In this document: in pieces, positions 1-12,113 of the stretch | Numbering within the stretch: position 1 is the first letter of the stretch | How the letters are laid out: the number at the start of each line of letters is the position of its first letter | Source of the DNA: Saussurea involucrata | Taxonomy: Eukaryota; Streptophyta; Magnoliopsida; Asterales; Asteraceae | Assembly (NCBI GenBank): GCA_033807775.1 | Contig: CM066321.1 | Span: forward strand, 255,366,422-255,430,421 | DNA: 64,000 nt | Direction: 5' to 3' | Position numbers and translations under genes: made by a program | Notes under the pieces: model-generated | The model's input: only the letters and a program-made list of their open reading frames with translations | Database searches by the model: none | Told to the model about the DNA's origin: nothing

Positions 1-122
1 TGATCTTTAAAGAAGCGCTGAATAAAAGAAAACGAGGCGTAACGGTTCCTGACTGTATGATCCCCACTGAAAAGACGACCCTTGATGAACTTCTCATTAA
101 GGAAGAACTTTTTGAAAACTGA
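1..122 (+). pseudogene. C-terminal tail of an S2-type ORF3 (partial at window edge)
   Basis: A reading frame open from base 3 ends at TGA 120-122. It contains the residues GVTVPD and TLDELLIK, which also end the minus-strand ORF3 at 16239-16796, so it is the last about 39 codons of the same third ORF of an S2 Sirevirus-like element. This copy ends seven residues later than the 16239 copy. A polypurine tract and LTR follow downstream, as expected for an ORF after pol. The rest lies outside the window, so intactness cannot be judged. The function of the protein is unknown. Confidence 0.7.
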
Positions 123-388
123 TATAATCTCCTTTTTCTCTATTGTATCAGTTTTCCTTTTGTACTTGTAAATTATTTCGCTTGTACTTATAATCTTTCT
201 GTTCTTCATTGTAACCTGATTCAATATTTTAAAGAAAGATTTCAGCGAACGTACTTTACTCCATCAGTACTGAAAAGATCCCAGAAAACAGTAAAAGAGA
301 CAAATATTTTATGAGTTCTTTTAATCCTTATGTTTTCATTAAATAGCAATTTTCTTTGTTGCTATGTCATAATCAAATAGGGGGAGAT
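123..388 (+). other. S2 3' untranslated region with polypurine tract
   Basis: This is the non-coding stretch between the ORF3 stop and the LTR. It ends with the purine run AAATAGGGGGAGAT at about 375-388, directly before the LTR. The same run occurs in reverse at 15953-15966. In LTR retrotransposons this tract primes plus-strand DNA synthesis. Confidence 0.8.
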
Positions 389-1355
389 TGTTGATCCAAA
401 CCCTCAGTGATTTGATAATGACCCTCTCTTAAATACTTAGTGAAAATTGTAAGTAAACAATATGTATCAGAGTTTCACTATCGCTGATAAGTACTAAGAT
501 CTTCCAGTACCGCTGATAGGAACTCTCGCTCTTTAGATTAAACATTCAGCGAAACTGTTCATCATTAATGCGCTGAGTCTGTTCAGTCATTATGATGATC
601 GCTGATACGTTAGTTGTTTACTTATGATCCTTGAAGACAAGTTTCACGTCAACAAAGGTTCTACGCTGAAGTCGAAGATCAAGCTCAAGAACCAGCGACA
701 AGTCTCCTAATGAACTGATGCGGATCAGCGAAGACTCAGATTTGTCCACTCAACGTGAAGTATCAAGTACAAGACTTCAGCTATCGCTGAACTTTATCAT
801 CTGCTGAATAGAAAATGATAATCGATGAATCAACGAAAGCTGATCACGAAGTCCTCCGTACAAAGTACTTTTGTCTTAACCACCCTTGCACGCCTCCGTA
901 CGAAATGTCAGAAAAGAACCTCCGAATATCTGAAATCGTACAACCACTCTGATACTACACTGTTCATCCTTACGGCTACTAAGGTTGTCAACAAAGGTCA
1001 ATGACATGCAACCAACCAGCTGATGACACGTGTAAAGTATATACTGACTTGCATTAAATGCATGCAGTATATAAAGAGATGAACTCACTTCATTTTGAAG
1101 TAACTTGCTAACTCTGGACAAGTTCATATCTCTTATCTCAAGATAGGTTATTATTAGTAATTTCCTTATATTTCTTAGTGCAAGAAACCTTAGTGTTCTA
1201 ACTTGTTTAGATTTAGGTTTATCCTTAATCTTGTCTCCGCAACAAGCTGTAAATTGTTAATGATTTATCAATAAACAATTTAGAAAAGTAAAATCTGTGT
1301 GTTTGTATTCAACCCCCCCCCTTCTACAAACTTGTATAGGCCTTCGGGACCAACA
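389..1355 (+). mobile_element. S2 family LTR (3' LTR of an element entering from the left)
   Basis: The 967-base LTR starts TGTTGATCC and ends GGGACCAACA, giving TG...CA ends. It matches, in reverse, the LTRs at 15032-15952 and 52200-53168. A polypurine tract abuts its left end, which makes it a 3' LTR in plus orientation. A run of nine C near 1314-1322 corresponds to the variable G run in the reverse copies. Repeated CAGCGA or TCGCTG words are frequent. Its right side abuts truncated gypsy DNA at 1356. Confidence 0.9.
1068..1075 (+). promoter_or_regulatory. TATA box of S2 LTR
   Basis: TATATAAA lies in the 3' third of the LTR, where the U3/R promoter of a copia LTR is expected. Equivalent positions in the reverse LTRs carry TATATAA. 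Confidence 0.5.
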
Positions 1356-3882
1356 GAGGGATTCATTCGACTAAGTTCATCACCCTGGGGAGCCTCGATT
1401 CTCTTCGTCAAGAAAAAGGATGGATCGTTTCGAATGAGCATCGATTATAGGGATCTGAATAAGTTGACGATCAAGATTCGATATCCTCTTCCTCGAACAG
1501 ATGATTTGTTCGACCAATTGCAAGGTACAACCTATGTCTCAAAGATTGATCTTCGATCAGGTTATCACCAATTAAGAGTCCGTGAGGAGGACATTCCTAA
1601 GACAGCTTTTAGGACATGATATGGACTCTACGAGTTTTTAGTCATGCCATTCGGATTGACAAACGCGCCAGCTGTGTTTATGGACATGATGAATAGAGTA
1701 TGTAGACCATACCTTGGCAAGTTTGTGATCGTGTTTATAGATGACATTTTGATCTACTCTCGAAGTAAGGATGATCACGAGCAGCATTTAAGATTAATCT
1801 TAAGGAACAGAAACCGTACGCCAAATTCTCAAAGTGCGAATTTTGGATTAGAGAGTACACTTTCTTAGTCACGTAATTGGAGAGAAAGGAATTAAACGTG
1901 GACTCGGCTAAAAGTGGAAGCCGTTAAGAAATGGGAAGCTCCAAAGATCCCAACAGAAATTGACAATTTATGGGTTTGGCTGGTTATTATAGGCGATTTA
2001 TCGAGAACTTCTCAAAAATTTCTAAACCACTCACAGCACTGACCCTAAAGGATAAGAAATTTATTTGGGGAGAACCGCAAAAGGAGGCGTTCCAGCTATT
2101 GAAGAAAAAGCTGTGCAATACACCGATTCTAGCGTTATCGGAAGGAACCGATAACTTTATGGGGTATTGTGACGCATCACATCAAGGATTAGGTTGTGTA
2201 TTGATGCAAAATGATAAGGTGATAGCATACGCCTCGAGGCAATTAAAAGTTCATAAGATGAACTATACCACACACGACTTGGAATTCGGAGCGGTGGTAT
2301 TCGCTCTTAAGATATGGAGACATTATCTATATGACACTAAGTGCACTATTTTCATAGACCATAAGAGTCTTCGGCACATCCTAGACCGGAAAATACTCAA
2401 TATAAGGCAAAGAAGATGGGTAGAACTACTCAGCAATTACTATTATCAAATTCGCTATCATCCAGGCAAGGCCAATGTAGCGGCCGATGCCCTAAGTAGG
2501 AAGGAAAGGGTAAAGCCTTCACGTGTACGAGCAATGGGAGCGCTTGTACAAACGAGTTTAAAGACTCGAATTCTTGAAGCTCATATCGAAGCAATGAAAA
2601 CAGAAAACCTGAAGGACGAGACCCTTCACGGTATGGAAAGTAGATTTGAAACTAAGGTTGATGGAGTACGTTATTTCAAGAACAGAATTTGAATTCCGAA
2701 AGCCAACGACGTACGAGAAATGGTTCTGGACGAAGCCCACAAGTCTAGATATCCAATTCATCCGGGAGCGGATAAGATGTACAAGGACTTAAGGGAATAT
2801 TATTGGTGGCCAGGAATGAAGAAAGACATTGCCTTGTACGTAGGGAAATGTTTGACTTGCTCAAAGGTCAAACCTTTATACTAAAAACCATATGGTTTGC
2901 TGCAACAACCAGAGATTCCCCAGTGGAAATGAGAACAAATAACCATGGATTTTATAACCAAACTCCCGAGAACTGCCAAAGGGCACGACTCGATTTGGGT
3001 TATAGTAGACCGATTCACGAAATCTGCACATTTCCTACCGATTAGGGTAGATTATAAGATGGGAAAGCTTGCTCAGATCTACATCAAGGAAATTGTTACA
3101 CGTCATGGAGTCCCAATTTCCATCACATCAGATAGAGATAGCCATTCCACATCTCGGTTTTGGCAGTCACTCCAAAGAGTGTTGGGTACGCAATTGAATT
3201 TGAGTACTGCCTACCATCCTCAAATGGATGGTCAAAGTGAACAAACTATTCAAACGTTAGAAGACATGCTTCGGCATGCGTTTTAGACTTCGGAGGAAGT
3301 TGGAATAATCACTTACCTTTGGTCGAGTTTTCTTATAGCAATAGCTATCACACCAGTATTCAGTGTGCGCCATTTGAAGCTTTGTATGGACGCACGTGTT
3401 GTTCACCCCTTTGTTTGTTAGAATTTAGAGATAGACCTAAAGCATCCAGAGATCGTCAGAAACGTTATGTGGATAATCGTAGGAAGCCCTTAGAATTCCA
3501 AATTGGTGATAGAGTGCTTCTAAAGGTATCACCATGGAAAGGAATGGTCCGGTTTGGAAGACGAGGAAAGTTGAGCCCTCGATATATTGGACCAATGGCA
3601 TACATGCTGGATTTGCCAAAGGAGTTAAGTGCTATCCATGACACGTTTCATGTGTCGAACCTCAAGAAATGTTTAGCTAACGATTCATTAATCATACCTC
3701 TGGAAGAAGTTCAGATTAACGATACTTTACATATCATGGAAGAACCAATTGAAATCCCAATAGTAAAATTCCATTGGAACACAAGGCGTGGGCCTGAGTA
3801 CACTTGGGAACGGGAGGATTACATGTTCCAAATGTATCCTCATCTCTTTGCTAGCGAGCCTGTTAACGCTAGTAACACTTAA
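1356..3882 (+). pseudogene. G1 Ty3/gypsy pol remnant (reverse transcriptase, RNase H, integrase)
   Basis: This is a decayed gypsy polyprotein lacking protease and the start of reverse transcriptase. Reverse transcriptase is recognisable by SSPWGASILFVKKKDG (from about 1380), DLRSGYHQ (about 1550) and the catalytic FIDD (about 1740). RNase H starts about 1970 (GLAGYYRRF) with DASHQGLG and ADALS. The integrase zinc region lies about 2750-2880 and the core about 2945-3286 (DRFTKSAHFLP, TAYHPQ). The C-terminal part at 3319-3882 has a GPY/F-like segment and a final WEREDYM...YPHLF stretch resembling the degenerate chromodomain of Tekay/Del chromoviruses. Breaks include TGA at 1617, a frameshift region 1869-1970, TGA at about 2690 and a one-base loss near 3270. 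The 5' end is cut by the S2 LTR. It is non-functional. Confidence 0.9.
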
Positions 3883-3902
3883 ATTTCGGGACGAAATTCT
3901 TC

Positions 3903-3916
3903 TAACCAGGGGAGAC
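3903..3916 (+). promoter_or_regulatory. G1 polypurine tract
   Basis: The purine-rich ACCAGGGGAGAC lies immediately before the LTR start TGTGACAACC. This is the usual position for the plus-strand primer of a gypsy element. Confidence 0.7.
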
Positions 3917-4281
3917 TGTGACAACCGTCAAATTTATACCTCAGGTTAGAACTACACTGGATATATCATTTTTTCATGACATAGTTCACACAGTGCAATT
4001 TTAGCAGTAAACGCGGTATGATAGGAAAATTTGAGAAATTTTGCCTAAAAATCCTTGAATTAGGGAATTATCCATAAATCTCATAAAATGCCAACTTAAC
4101 CTACATTTATACTACAAATATTTATATATTTGATAATTTATGTATTTCAAACAAATTATATATAAATACTTTATTTTTATATAATTACTTTGTATTTTTA
4201 TTTATTAAGAAAAATACTTGTATTTTAGAAATTAATCAAAAAGATTAGACTTTTGTATTTTATATTTTTTTTATCACACTA

Positions 4282-4301
4282 CCCCCCCCCCCCCCCCCCC
4301 C
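4282..4301. repeat. C20 homopolymer
   Basis: A run of 20 C inside the G1 LTR. Its length may be unreliable for sequencing reasons. Confidence 0.9.
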
Positions 4302-4382
4302 TTCTCAACTCTCCTTATGTATTTCTTTTTAGTCACTTCATTTCACTAGCAACATTTCATTCTCTCATCCTATTCTCTCTCA

Positions 4383-4430
4383 ATCTTCAAATCTTCAAAT
4401 CTTCAAATCTTCAAATCTTCAAATCTTCAT
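4383..4430. repeat. Microsatellite, 8-base unit ATCTTCAA
   Basis: About five and a half tandem copies of ATCTTCAA lie inside the G1 LTR. Confidence 0.9.
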
Positions 4431-6380
4431 CCATCTTCATCCCAACTCCAGCCCCAAAATCATATTTCTTCAAAAGTTCAAGATAATCAAAGGTAAAAAC
4501 AAGTGTGTTGGGTGAAATCCACACACACTCCTTTAAATCTTTTTCAACTTCCTTGCATTTTATGAATGTTCTTCATCTTTTCTACACTTTCTTCATGTTT
4601 TTAAAAACCGTCTTTCATATGTCTTAATGTTTGTAGATTTACCATCATAACATCTTTTTGTTAGTAAAAGATGGTGAATCCAAAATCAAACCAATGTTAA
4701 GACCAAAGATGAACATTTTGAACACATGCATGTTAAGACCAAAGATGAACATTAGTAAAAGATGGTGAATCCAAAATCCATCATCTTTTATTCAAGAATT
4801 TTATGAGTAAGTCTTTGAAATCCACTAAAAACATACTTAAACAAACATGCATGAGCTCAAAATGCACAATTTTAAGTTGCATGTTGATGTTCTTGACATG
4901 AACATCAACATTCTTCAAAATGAGTCTTTTTCAAGAATTTATAAAAGTTGAGATGATGGGTAACTTGCATGTATTTTAAATGGATCAAAAATGTGTTTTG
5001 GAACTGAAAATAAATGTATGGAAGAGGGTCAAATCGGATTTTGCATGCAAAGGAATAAGAATATTGGTTAAAAAGATCATATGGGAGCACATGCACAAGG
5101 TGTGGTTTTGACAGCTTGCTGTTAGATTCCACACCCCACTTCAAAGGGTCATATCTCACTCAATATAACTCCAAATTGAGTAATTCTTTTTCAGGAAATC
5201 ATTTTTATGTGTTACGATTCAAACCCAAGTGGTTTCACTCAAAATCTCACAAATTTCATCTACCAAACAGTCCTCACAAAATCAGTACGAAAACAGAAAC
5301 ATTTTCTGTCGGGTTTTACGTCGTATATTATTTCATGTACTTAGACTCTTCCAAAAACTATGAAACTTATGCCAAACGTTTCCTAACTCATTGAACTACC
5401 TGGAAATAAAATTTCATGACCAAATTGTACCTGGAAGTTACCCAAAGTTGGACACCAAGTGACATCAAATTCTGGACAGCAAAGGACAAATTATTATTAT
5501 TACTAAGGACTAACTTCTAATCCCATTTCATCATTTTATGATAAAATAGTGGAATATATATGTATATCTTATACTTACATTTTATTGATGCATTTTATTT
5601 ATGCACATTATTTATTCTTTATCCCTTTTCATCATTTTTGATGAAATTGTAGAATATACATATACATATATAATATATTTATATATGTTTTTGCATTTCA
5701 TATATTCTTGATCCCATTTCATCATTTTATGATGAAATCGTGGAATATAAATATATACTATACCTATATATTTATGCACTTAAATATTGTCTTTACATTC
5801 AAAACCCTTCAAATCTTATCGTTCTCACGATAAAATTTCGGTTTATACATATATATGTACCATATATGTTTATGTTCTTTAAAACCCTTTTCGTTACCTA
5901 ATGTGACGAAATTGCGGAAACTTTAATCCAACCAGAACAATGTATAGGTTTATTACATTATAATATTAAGACACAACAAGGCATTTTATGACGATTTGGA
6001 TAGTTAGTACCGAACCTTCGAGATTGAGAACTCACTAGTGACCTTACGTTCATAGGATTGAAGTAGGATTATCTCGGAGTACTTGTGGGAGATTCCCGGA
6101 TTCTATCGCTTATCATGTGAGTTCACAGCCCCTTTTTACTATTTTATACATTTTGGGGTGAAAAGCATGTCGTTACTACAATTATTTTACGCACCGATTC
6201 TATTACGCATCGATTTCATTGTTTATTTAAAATACTGAATATTTTCTCCGTATACTTATGCGCTATGGTATGTATGCTTATGTTAGTTGATTCTGAGTTT
6301 TGCTATTAAGTCCCCGGTGATTTTACATTACCCATTAGCTCATTTTGCGAGCCGCTTGATATATTATGGATAACGTTAAA

Positions 6381-6483
6381 TGGTTTTACCCATGTGGAAT
6401 GATACCCACCGCTGAGGTAGGACTGAACATGTGTCTAATTGGTCTTACCCATGTGGAATGATAACCACCGCTGAGGTAGGACG
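6381..6483. repeat. 59-base tandem repeat, two copies
   Basis: CATGTGGAATGATA begins at 6391 and again at about 6450, a period of 59. The duplicated locus at 57250-57410 has three copies. Confidence 0.85.
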
Positions 6484-6582
6484 TACGGGGCGTGATACAG
6501 TCAGTAGGTTTGGGTAGTGGCTCATTACTTTAACATGTAATTGCATACAATACTGTACCTTGCGCATGCTGACAAATGAATT

Positions 6583-6870
6583 CTTTATCCACTTGTGTGG
6601 ATTTAAAACTATTTTACGACCGGTTGTTTTATCCATTTATACGGATTTCAACTGCTTTGATTTATCCACTTATGCGGATTTAAATCACTTTACAAAATCC
6701 ACTTGTGCGGATTTAAACTATTTTGATTATCCCTTGTGCGGATTTAAACTATTTTGACTTACCCACTTGTGCGCATTTAACCTATTTTGACTTACCCACT
6801 TGTGCGGATTAAAACTGTTTTCTATAACCGGTTGACTTATCCACTTGTGTGGTTTATAAACTATTTCGAT
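6583..6870. repeat. About 30-base degenerate tandem repeat in G1 LTR
   Basis: Roughly eight units carry TATCCACTTGTGCGGATTTA followed by an AACTATTTTG-like spacer. Each unit contains an imperfect inverted repeat (ATCCAC...GTGCGGAT). The array is repeated at about 57510-57795. Confidence 0.85.
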
Positions 6871-7176
6871 GACAAACCGTGTTGTACTCATTAAACCTGT
6901 GATCTCACCGACTATTTTATAGTTGACCCTCTCATTTACATGCTTTTCAGGAAATAGCAAGTAAGATTGGAACTTTAGAAGGCACCTCAAGTAGCTGCAT
7001 TCAACACGTCTTTCCTTATCATGTCAAATTATGTGTTGGACAAATTTTATATTTTTGGAACAAGATGTATCTTTTGTAAACTTTTTATGCTATGACGATT
7101 GTGTGTTGTCTTCTACCTTACGCAATGAAATCTTTAGTTGTGACATCCCGTATTTCCGCTTTAGCGGGGTGTGACA

Positions 7177-10100
7177 TTCTAGAACCCCTGTTCCTTATCG
7201 AAAAATGGCCAATGGAGGGCCCAGTCGTGAAAACCTACCCTATGGCCAAAAACACCCCAACAGAGCATGTGGACGGATACAACTTCTACAGACCTCTACC
7301 AGCATCTCTTTTGACATATGCCTCTGATGAGGAACTTAGGTTAGCATATATACGCGATCACAGGACTCCAGAACCGAGTCCTGTGACACCCCCGCGTTTA
7401 GGAGCCCCAATAGGAACTTCGGTAGTTGATAGGATGAGCGATGAAGAATGGGCAGAGGCATTAGCTAAACACGAGCAAGTACAAGAACGATTCCGTCTTC
7501 AGAGAAGCCAATTAGAGACCTCTGCTTCTAAGAGAAAACCCTCTGCCACACCCCCAAAAGGAAGAAGGCCCCCAAATCAAAGAAAACCACAGAGGGAACT
7601 TCTACAAGTATCGCACAATCCCCACCAGCAGAAAGCATGGTCGAATCCTCTGCACCTCCTCCCCCTCCTAAAGATAAGAAAAAGAAGAGAAAACACAAGT
7701 CTTCTGAGGAGGGTGCCCCCAAACCAAAAAGAAAGAAGAGCAAGAAGAAGACAAAGAAGCCCCTCACACCTCTGCAGACAATCGCAGAGGAAGAAGAAGA
7801 AATGGCAGAAGTAACCCGTGAACAACCTCTGCAATCCCCAACTCCTATCAACTATGCAGATTAGGGTGACTTCTCTGCCTTTCTCCAACGCCCGGATATT
7901 GCTGATTCTCTAGACACTTCAGGGTGGACCGCAGAAGACCTCTCAAACTGGGACACCTCAAATCCAACTGTCACAGTCTCAGAGGTTGATTCTGACCTAG
8001 AGGAGGACAACAGAACCCCTGAGGGCATATAGGGAAATACTCCAGAAGGCCTTCTACACCCAGACGTACATTCTTTACTTGGCACTCACCCCTGCTATGA
8101 TGTACTACGGAAAAGCCTAGAGGATATGATCGACTTCGCAGAGTTAGAGGCTAGCAGATAGACCCTTAGGTTAGGGTGTATGACAGAAGAAGAGGCAAGA
8201 AAAGATGCCGCAGATAGTAGAGGCACACAACCCCAACCAACTCCCAGTGCAACCCTTATTTCTAACACCGCCAGTCTAGTGGCAGAAGGTGTTATTGAAA
8301 CAGAGCAGCACAGCTCGAGCCCAACCCAAGCAAACCGGACAAAGGAAGAAACCGGGGAAACCATTCCAAGGGAGTCCTCTCCAAAGGACTTACTTTAGTA
8401 AGTGATCAATTGCCCCAGATCACATCCGACATCCCCGCAGAGGAATTTGTTTCCTCTGCCACACACACACACTTAAGTCCAATCGGCTCTTCAGATGAGC
8501 TTAGAGTGCACATGGACGAAGGGACTCTAGACAAGTCCCTAAGTCAACTTGAGAATACTCCTGTACCCGTCTGTGGAGCGGATCAGGACAATGTTCTCAA
8601 CAGAACCTCTATAGAGTCTGAGGCTCAAAAAGCCTTTGCTCAAGGATTAGAGGGAAATCCTTCCACCCTCAACATTAACACAGGGGTGACAGAAGGTGTC
8701 CCGGGAACAGGGACTCACTCTGGGGATGCATATGTTCCCCCAGAGGTTACACCAAGTCCACATGTCTCAAGGGATGAGTTCCAAACCCTTGTCACCTCTA
8801 TGGACAACACGTTGAAAGAGTTGAAAAGCTCTTTTGATTCTTTTGCAGATACCACAACCAGGGCCATAACTGATCTGAACACCAAAATAGACAACTTATC
8901 CACAGAGGTGAAAAATGTCTGCGCCCAAATGAAAACAGCTGCAACAACCTCTGCTACCACTATCGCATCTGACTTCGAGAAAGCAACAAGCTCTGCCTTC
9001 CAGGCCTCTGTCAAAGATCTACTTGAACAGCTGAAGAAAGAGCAATCCCCAACCTCTACGGGCCTTACACCAGAGGATCTAAAGAAGGCCCTAGAGCAAG
9101 TCCAGGAACACACTACAAAAGAAACTCAGACCATGAAGCCCTCCGACTACATGACCAGAGCACAACTCACAGAGCTTGGACAAGGGATCCTCGACCAGAT
9201 GACAGAATTTATCACTGCTTTCACCACGGCCAATGCGAACTACGTCAGAGAATTCCAGGCAAGTGTGGGCAGACTCAAATTTAACTCAGAGGCAGAGGTA
9301 GCTTACCTTTTGGGCATCTGCGATGATTTGTGTGCTAAGATGATAGCCGCAGGTGCCACACAACCCAAAAATCCAGATACTACCTGCAGAACATAAGGTA
9401 CAAGAGACAAGGGTCAGGATGACTCTAATGATGATTCTGATGGATCATCAGGTCATCCTAAGGGGATCAAAAGGAGACAAGACAAAGCTGCAAACAGAGG
9501 TCTACCAGCTCCACCAATATCAGCAGAACCAATATCCCAAGCTCCCCCAACTGAAACACAACAGAAGACCACATAGGCAACACCCAGCTCTGTAGAAACA
9601 ACCCTTATAACTGAAGAAATCCAAACCTAAATACCTTCAACCCCTGAAGCTCAACAACAGACACAAACCACAGAGGAAATACCCGCCTCTGTGGAAACTA
9701 CTCAACGGGAGAACCTCCCACGGACTGCAGCTGAGCATGTCCAAATACTCACCTCATCTGAAGAAGATCAACCATCCCAATCACCAAAACCAATAGAACA
9801 CAAACTACCTTCCCCAACACCAAAAACACCAGAAGAACCCAAACTACCATCCCCTACACCAGAAGCTGAAACGATAAAACCTCCATCTCCCACACCCAAA
9901 AGAACAGAAGAGCCCTAAACCAGAACCAAAACATTAGCTCATAAACGAAAATATCTGAGCAAATCAGTAGAAGCCTCACCAGCCAAACCTCAAACCAAAC
10001 CCACATCACCAATCAAACCCTCAGAAGCACAAGTGCCAAAACTAACAGAGGCAACCCCTACAAAACCTACAGAAGCATCTACAACTAATCCCTCAGAAGC

Positions 10101-11219
10101 TCAACAGATAGAAACAACAGAGGCAACCCAAACCCAACAAGCAGAACAGCCTAAGGCCAAAGACAAAGGAAAAGGGATTGTGACAGAGGAACTGAAAAAG
10201 AAAAAGCCTAAGCATCAACCCAAAGAGAAGCTGATGAAGAGTGCCTTTGACGCCTTTGTCACACCCAAACCTGAAGAAGAAGACTGGGCCTTTAACATTC
10301 AACCTCTGTCAACCAATCCTATCATGGATCCAAAGGCAAAACCTACAGAGGATTGAGTGGCCCAAATCAAAAACCAAATAGATGCTCTACGCAGGCCCAT
10401 GCCTCCACCTGTTGCTCCTCCACGACAAATAGAAGAGGTGGTGTACAAGTACTTGTACAGCAGAGCTATCAACGATCCTCTGCCACCATCCATCCTGAAC
10501 CCTGAATTGCTTAAGGAGCTTGAAGATGTCTTCACTAGAACATCTGCAAAACCTGTCAACCAAGTCTACTCAACCTCTAAAATCGACAAAGTCATATACT
10601 GCAAGCTTTCTAGCACAAGAGGCACTCAGATCCACTACAACATCTACAAAGTCAAACGGATGGATAGAACCGAGAACCAATTCTCAGATGCTGATCTGAG
10701 GAACCTAAGCCCCTATGACTTGTCGGGTCTTCTGAGCTGGGCACGAAAGAACTACAACACTAGACTCGAAGTACAGAGAGCATACAGGGTGATCAATAAA
10801 GCCATGCGCGAAAGGATTCTACTATACAGTCTAAGTGACTTCCAGGTAGTACTCGACCTCGGAGTAAAACAAATCAGACTCCCACCACCAGAAGATGACT
10901 GCCCCTCCTCTGCCAGACCAAACTCTATTATAACTTTCCCAAGATTGGGTATGTCTATCAAGACCCTGCTGGAAAGTCAAGGCTATTTCTAGAGGTTGAT
11001 TGCCAGAAGTATGCAACAAGCTCTCTGATAGAGTTCAGAGCAAATCTCATAGAGTACAGAGGTACATAGTTCATGAATCAAGCACTAGCCGACAGATTGA
11101 TAGAGGTTATCGACTTCGTCATCAATTTCAGAAACCTCTGCATCAAATTCTATCATGAACTCAAAAGTGGAGGAATCGACAATTGGAAATTCAACGATTT
11201 CCCAAATGCCAGAGTATGA
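7177..11219 (+). pseudogene. S3 ORF3, 3' part, broken
   Basis: This is the plus-strand third ORF of an S3 Sirevirus-like element, cut at its left by the G1 LTR. It aligns with the 1674-aa S1 ORF3 from about its residue 290 (LEPLFLIEKWPMEGP corresponds to LFEPLLLIQNWPMEGP) to the C-terminus, ending TGA 11217-11219. Recognisable parts are the RDHRTPEPSP motif, a lysine-rich stretch (KPKRKKSKKKTKKP, about 7717-7762), a coiled-coil-like region (about 8760-8960), a Pro/Thr/Glu-rich repeat region, and a C-terminal block starting EEVVYKYLY (about 10430). Breaks include a frameshift near 7555, TAG at 7862, stops at 8030, 8159 and 8396, and further stops after 9390. No catalytic motif, signal peptide or membrane segment is visible. 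Function unknown. Confidence 0.8.
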
Positions 11220-11403
11220 ATTCCTCAACCTTCCTCTACTTACTTTTCATATCATGTACTGCAATCAATTGTAAATGCCTCTGCATATCCTTATTATATG
11301 AAAAGTAAAACTTTCAACAGAGGTCAAATACCTCTTGTCGTGTTCTTAGCCTAGAAAACCATGCATTTTTCAATTTTTTATTTTTCAATACTTAGGGGGA
11401 GAT
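11220..11403 (+). other. S3 3' untranslated region and polypurine tract
   Basis: This non-coding stretch ends with CTTAGGGGGAGAT at 11391-11403, immediately before the LTR. It is the same tract type as in S1 (24446-24462 in reverse). Confidence 0.8.
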
Positions 11404-11536
11404 TGCTAGCTCCAATCTTTATGTTTAAAAACGTATTGAAAAATAGGCTAAGTATAGACATCGACAGAGCCTCTGCCAAGACACCGAGAGAAGGTCCAAG
11501 TGAAGACTCAACAGAAGACGTTCACAAAGGACAAGG

Positions 11537-11574
11537 CCACAGAGCCTCTGTCATACTTGACAGAGCCTCTGTGG
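11537..11574. repeat. Inverted repeat built from the CAGAGG-type motif
   Basis: Two arms, CCACAGAGCCTCTGT and ACAGAGCCTCTGTGG, are separated by eight bases. Each arm is itself nearly palindromic. It lies in U3 of the S3 LTR, upstream of the TATA box. Confidence 0.85.
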
Positions 11575-11831
11575 TATGAAGACTGAAGACTTAGAAGATT
11601 ATTTGAAGATCAAAGCTAAGACGATCGTGCCCCTCATGTTCTCTGTTGTACGAAGATCCTGAAGATCGTTCGTACAAGGCGTGCCCTGCACATTCCACGT
11701 GGCAACCTCTGATGGGTTACAGCCTTAGCAGAAAATGGCGCACTATATTAATGTTGTACATGTAGCAGTCCCACGATCGTGTCTTTGTACCATTTGTACT
11801 TCTTGTCTCCCGATTGTCCCCTGATGAACGG

Positions 11832-11839
11832 TATAAATA
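11832..11839 (+). promoter_or_regulatory. TATA box of S3 LTR
   Basis: TATAAATA lies about 430 bases into the LTR, followed by CTTATG and a CA-rich leader. It is a plausible U3 promoter. Confidence 0.6.
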
Positions 11840-12113
11840 GAAGGCTTATGTTGAGCTCTTCTATTAACTTTGCACAACACACACACCCTTAGAGCAGAAT
11901 TCATAGCATACTTTCGGTGTTCTTGGTGTTCTTATTTCAATTAATATACAGTGAATCTTTGAGATAAATCTCTTGTGTTATTATTATTTCACGTATTTGA
12001 TTGTGTGTTTTTCTACCTGAAATATCTCTTTAGTTCGTTAAAACGCTTCCGCACTCCTATTTGTTTGAACTAATAGATATTTATATCATTGTTGAGTAAA
12101 ATTGGGATCAACA

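Larger units (their letters stand above)
3917..7176 (+). mobile_element. G1 gypsy 3' LTR, 3.26 kb
   Basis: The LTR starts TGTGACAACC directly after the polypurine tract and ends GCGGGGTGTGACA, so the ends are short inverted repeats (TGTGACA / TGTGACA-type). No gene is seen. It contains a C20 homopolymer, an 8-base microsatellite, 59-base and about 30-base tandem repeats, and AT-rich blocks. Short plus-strand open frames at 4253-4486 and 5116-5394 look like chance frames. The right end breaks into an S3 ORF3 reading frame, so G1 appears to have inserted in S3. The matching left target duplication lies outside the window or is lost. Confidence 0.85.
11404..12113 (+). mobile_element. S3 3' LTR, 710 bases
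   Basis: The LTR starts TGCTAGCTCC after the polypurine tract and ends GGGATCAACA. Early in U3 it shares AAAAATAGGCTAAGTATA with the S1 LTR, so S1 and S3 are related families. It carries palindromic CAGAGCCTCTG words, including a long inverted repeat at 11537-11574. Past 12113 the sequence becomes minus-strand C4 pol, broken inside its RNase H end, so S3 inserted into C4. The duplicate LTR is 62057-62761. Confidence 0.9.

Noticed and set aside
4253..5394. Two plus-strand frames of 77 and 92 codons in the G1 LTR
   Set aside because: They lie in low-complexity or AT-rich LTR DNA, and the second is not preserved across the duplication because its start lies left of the breakpoint.
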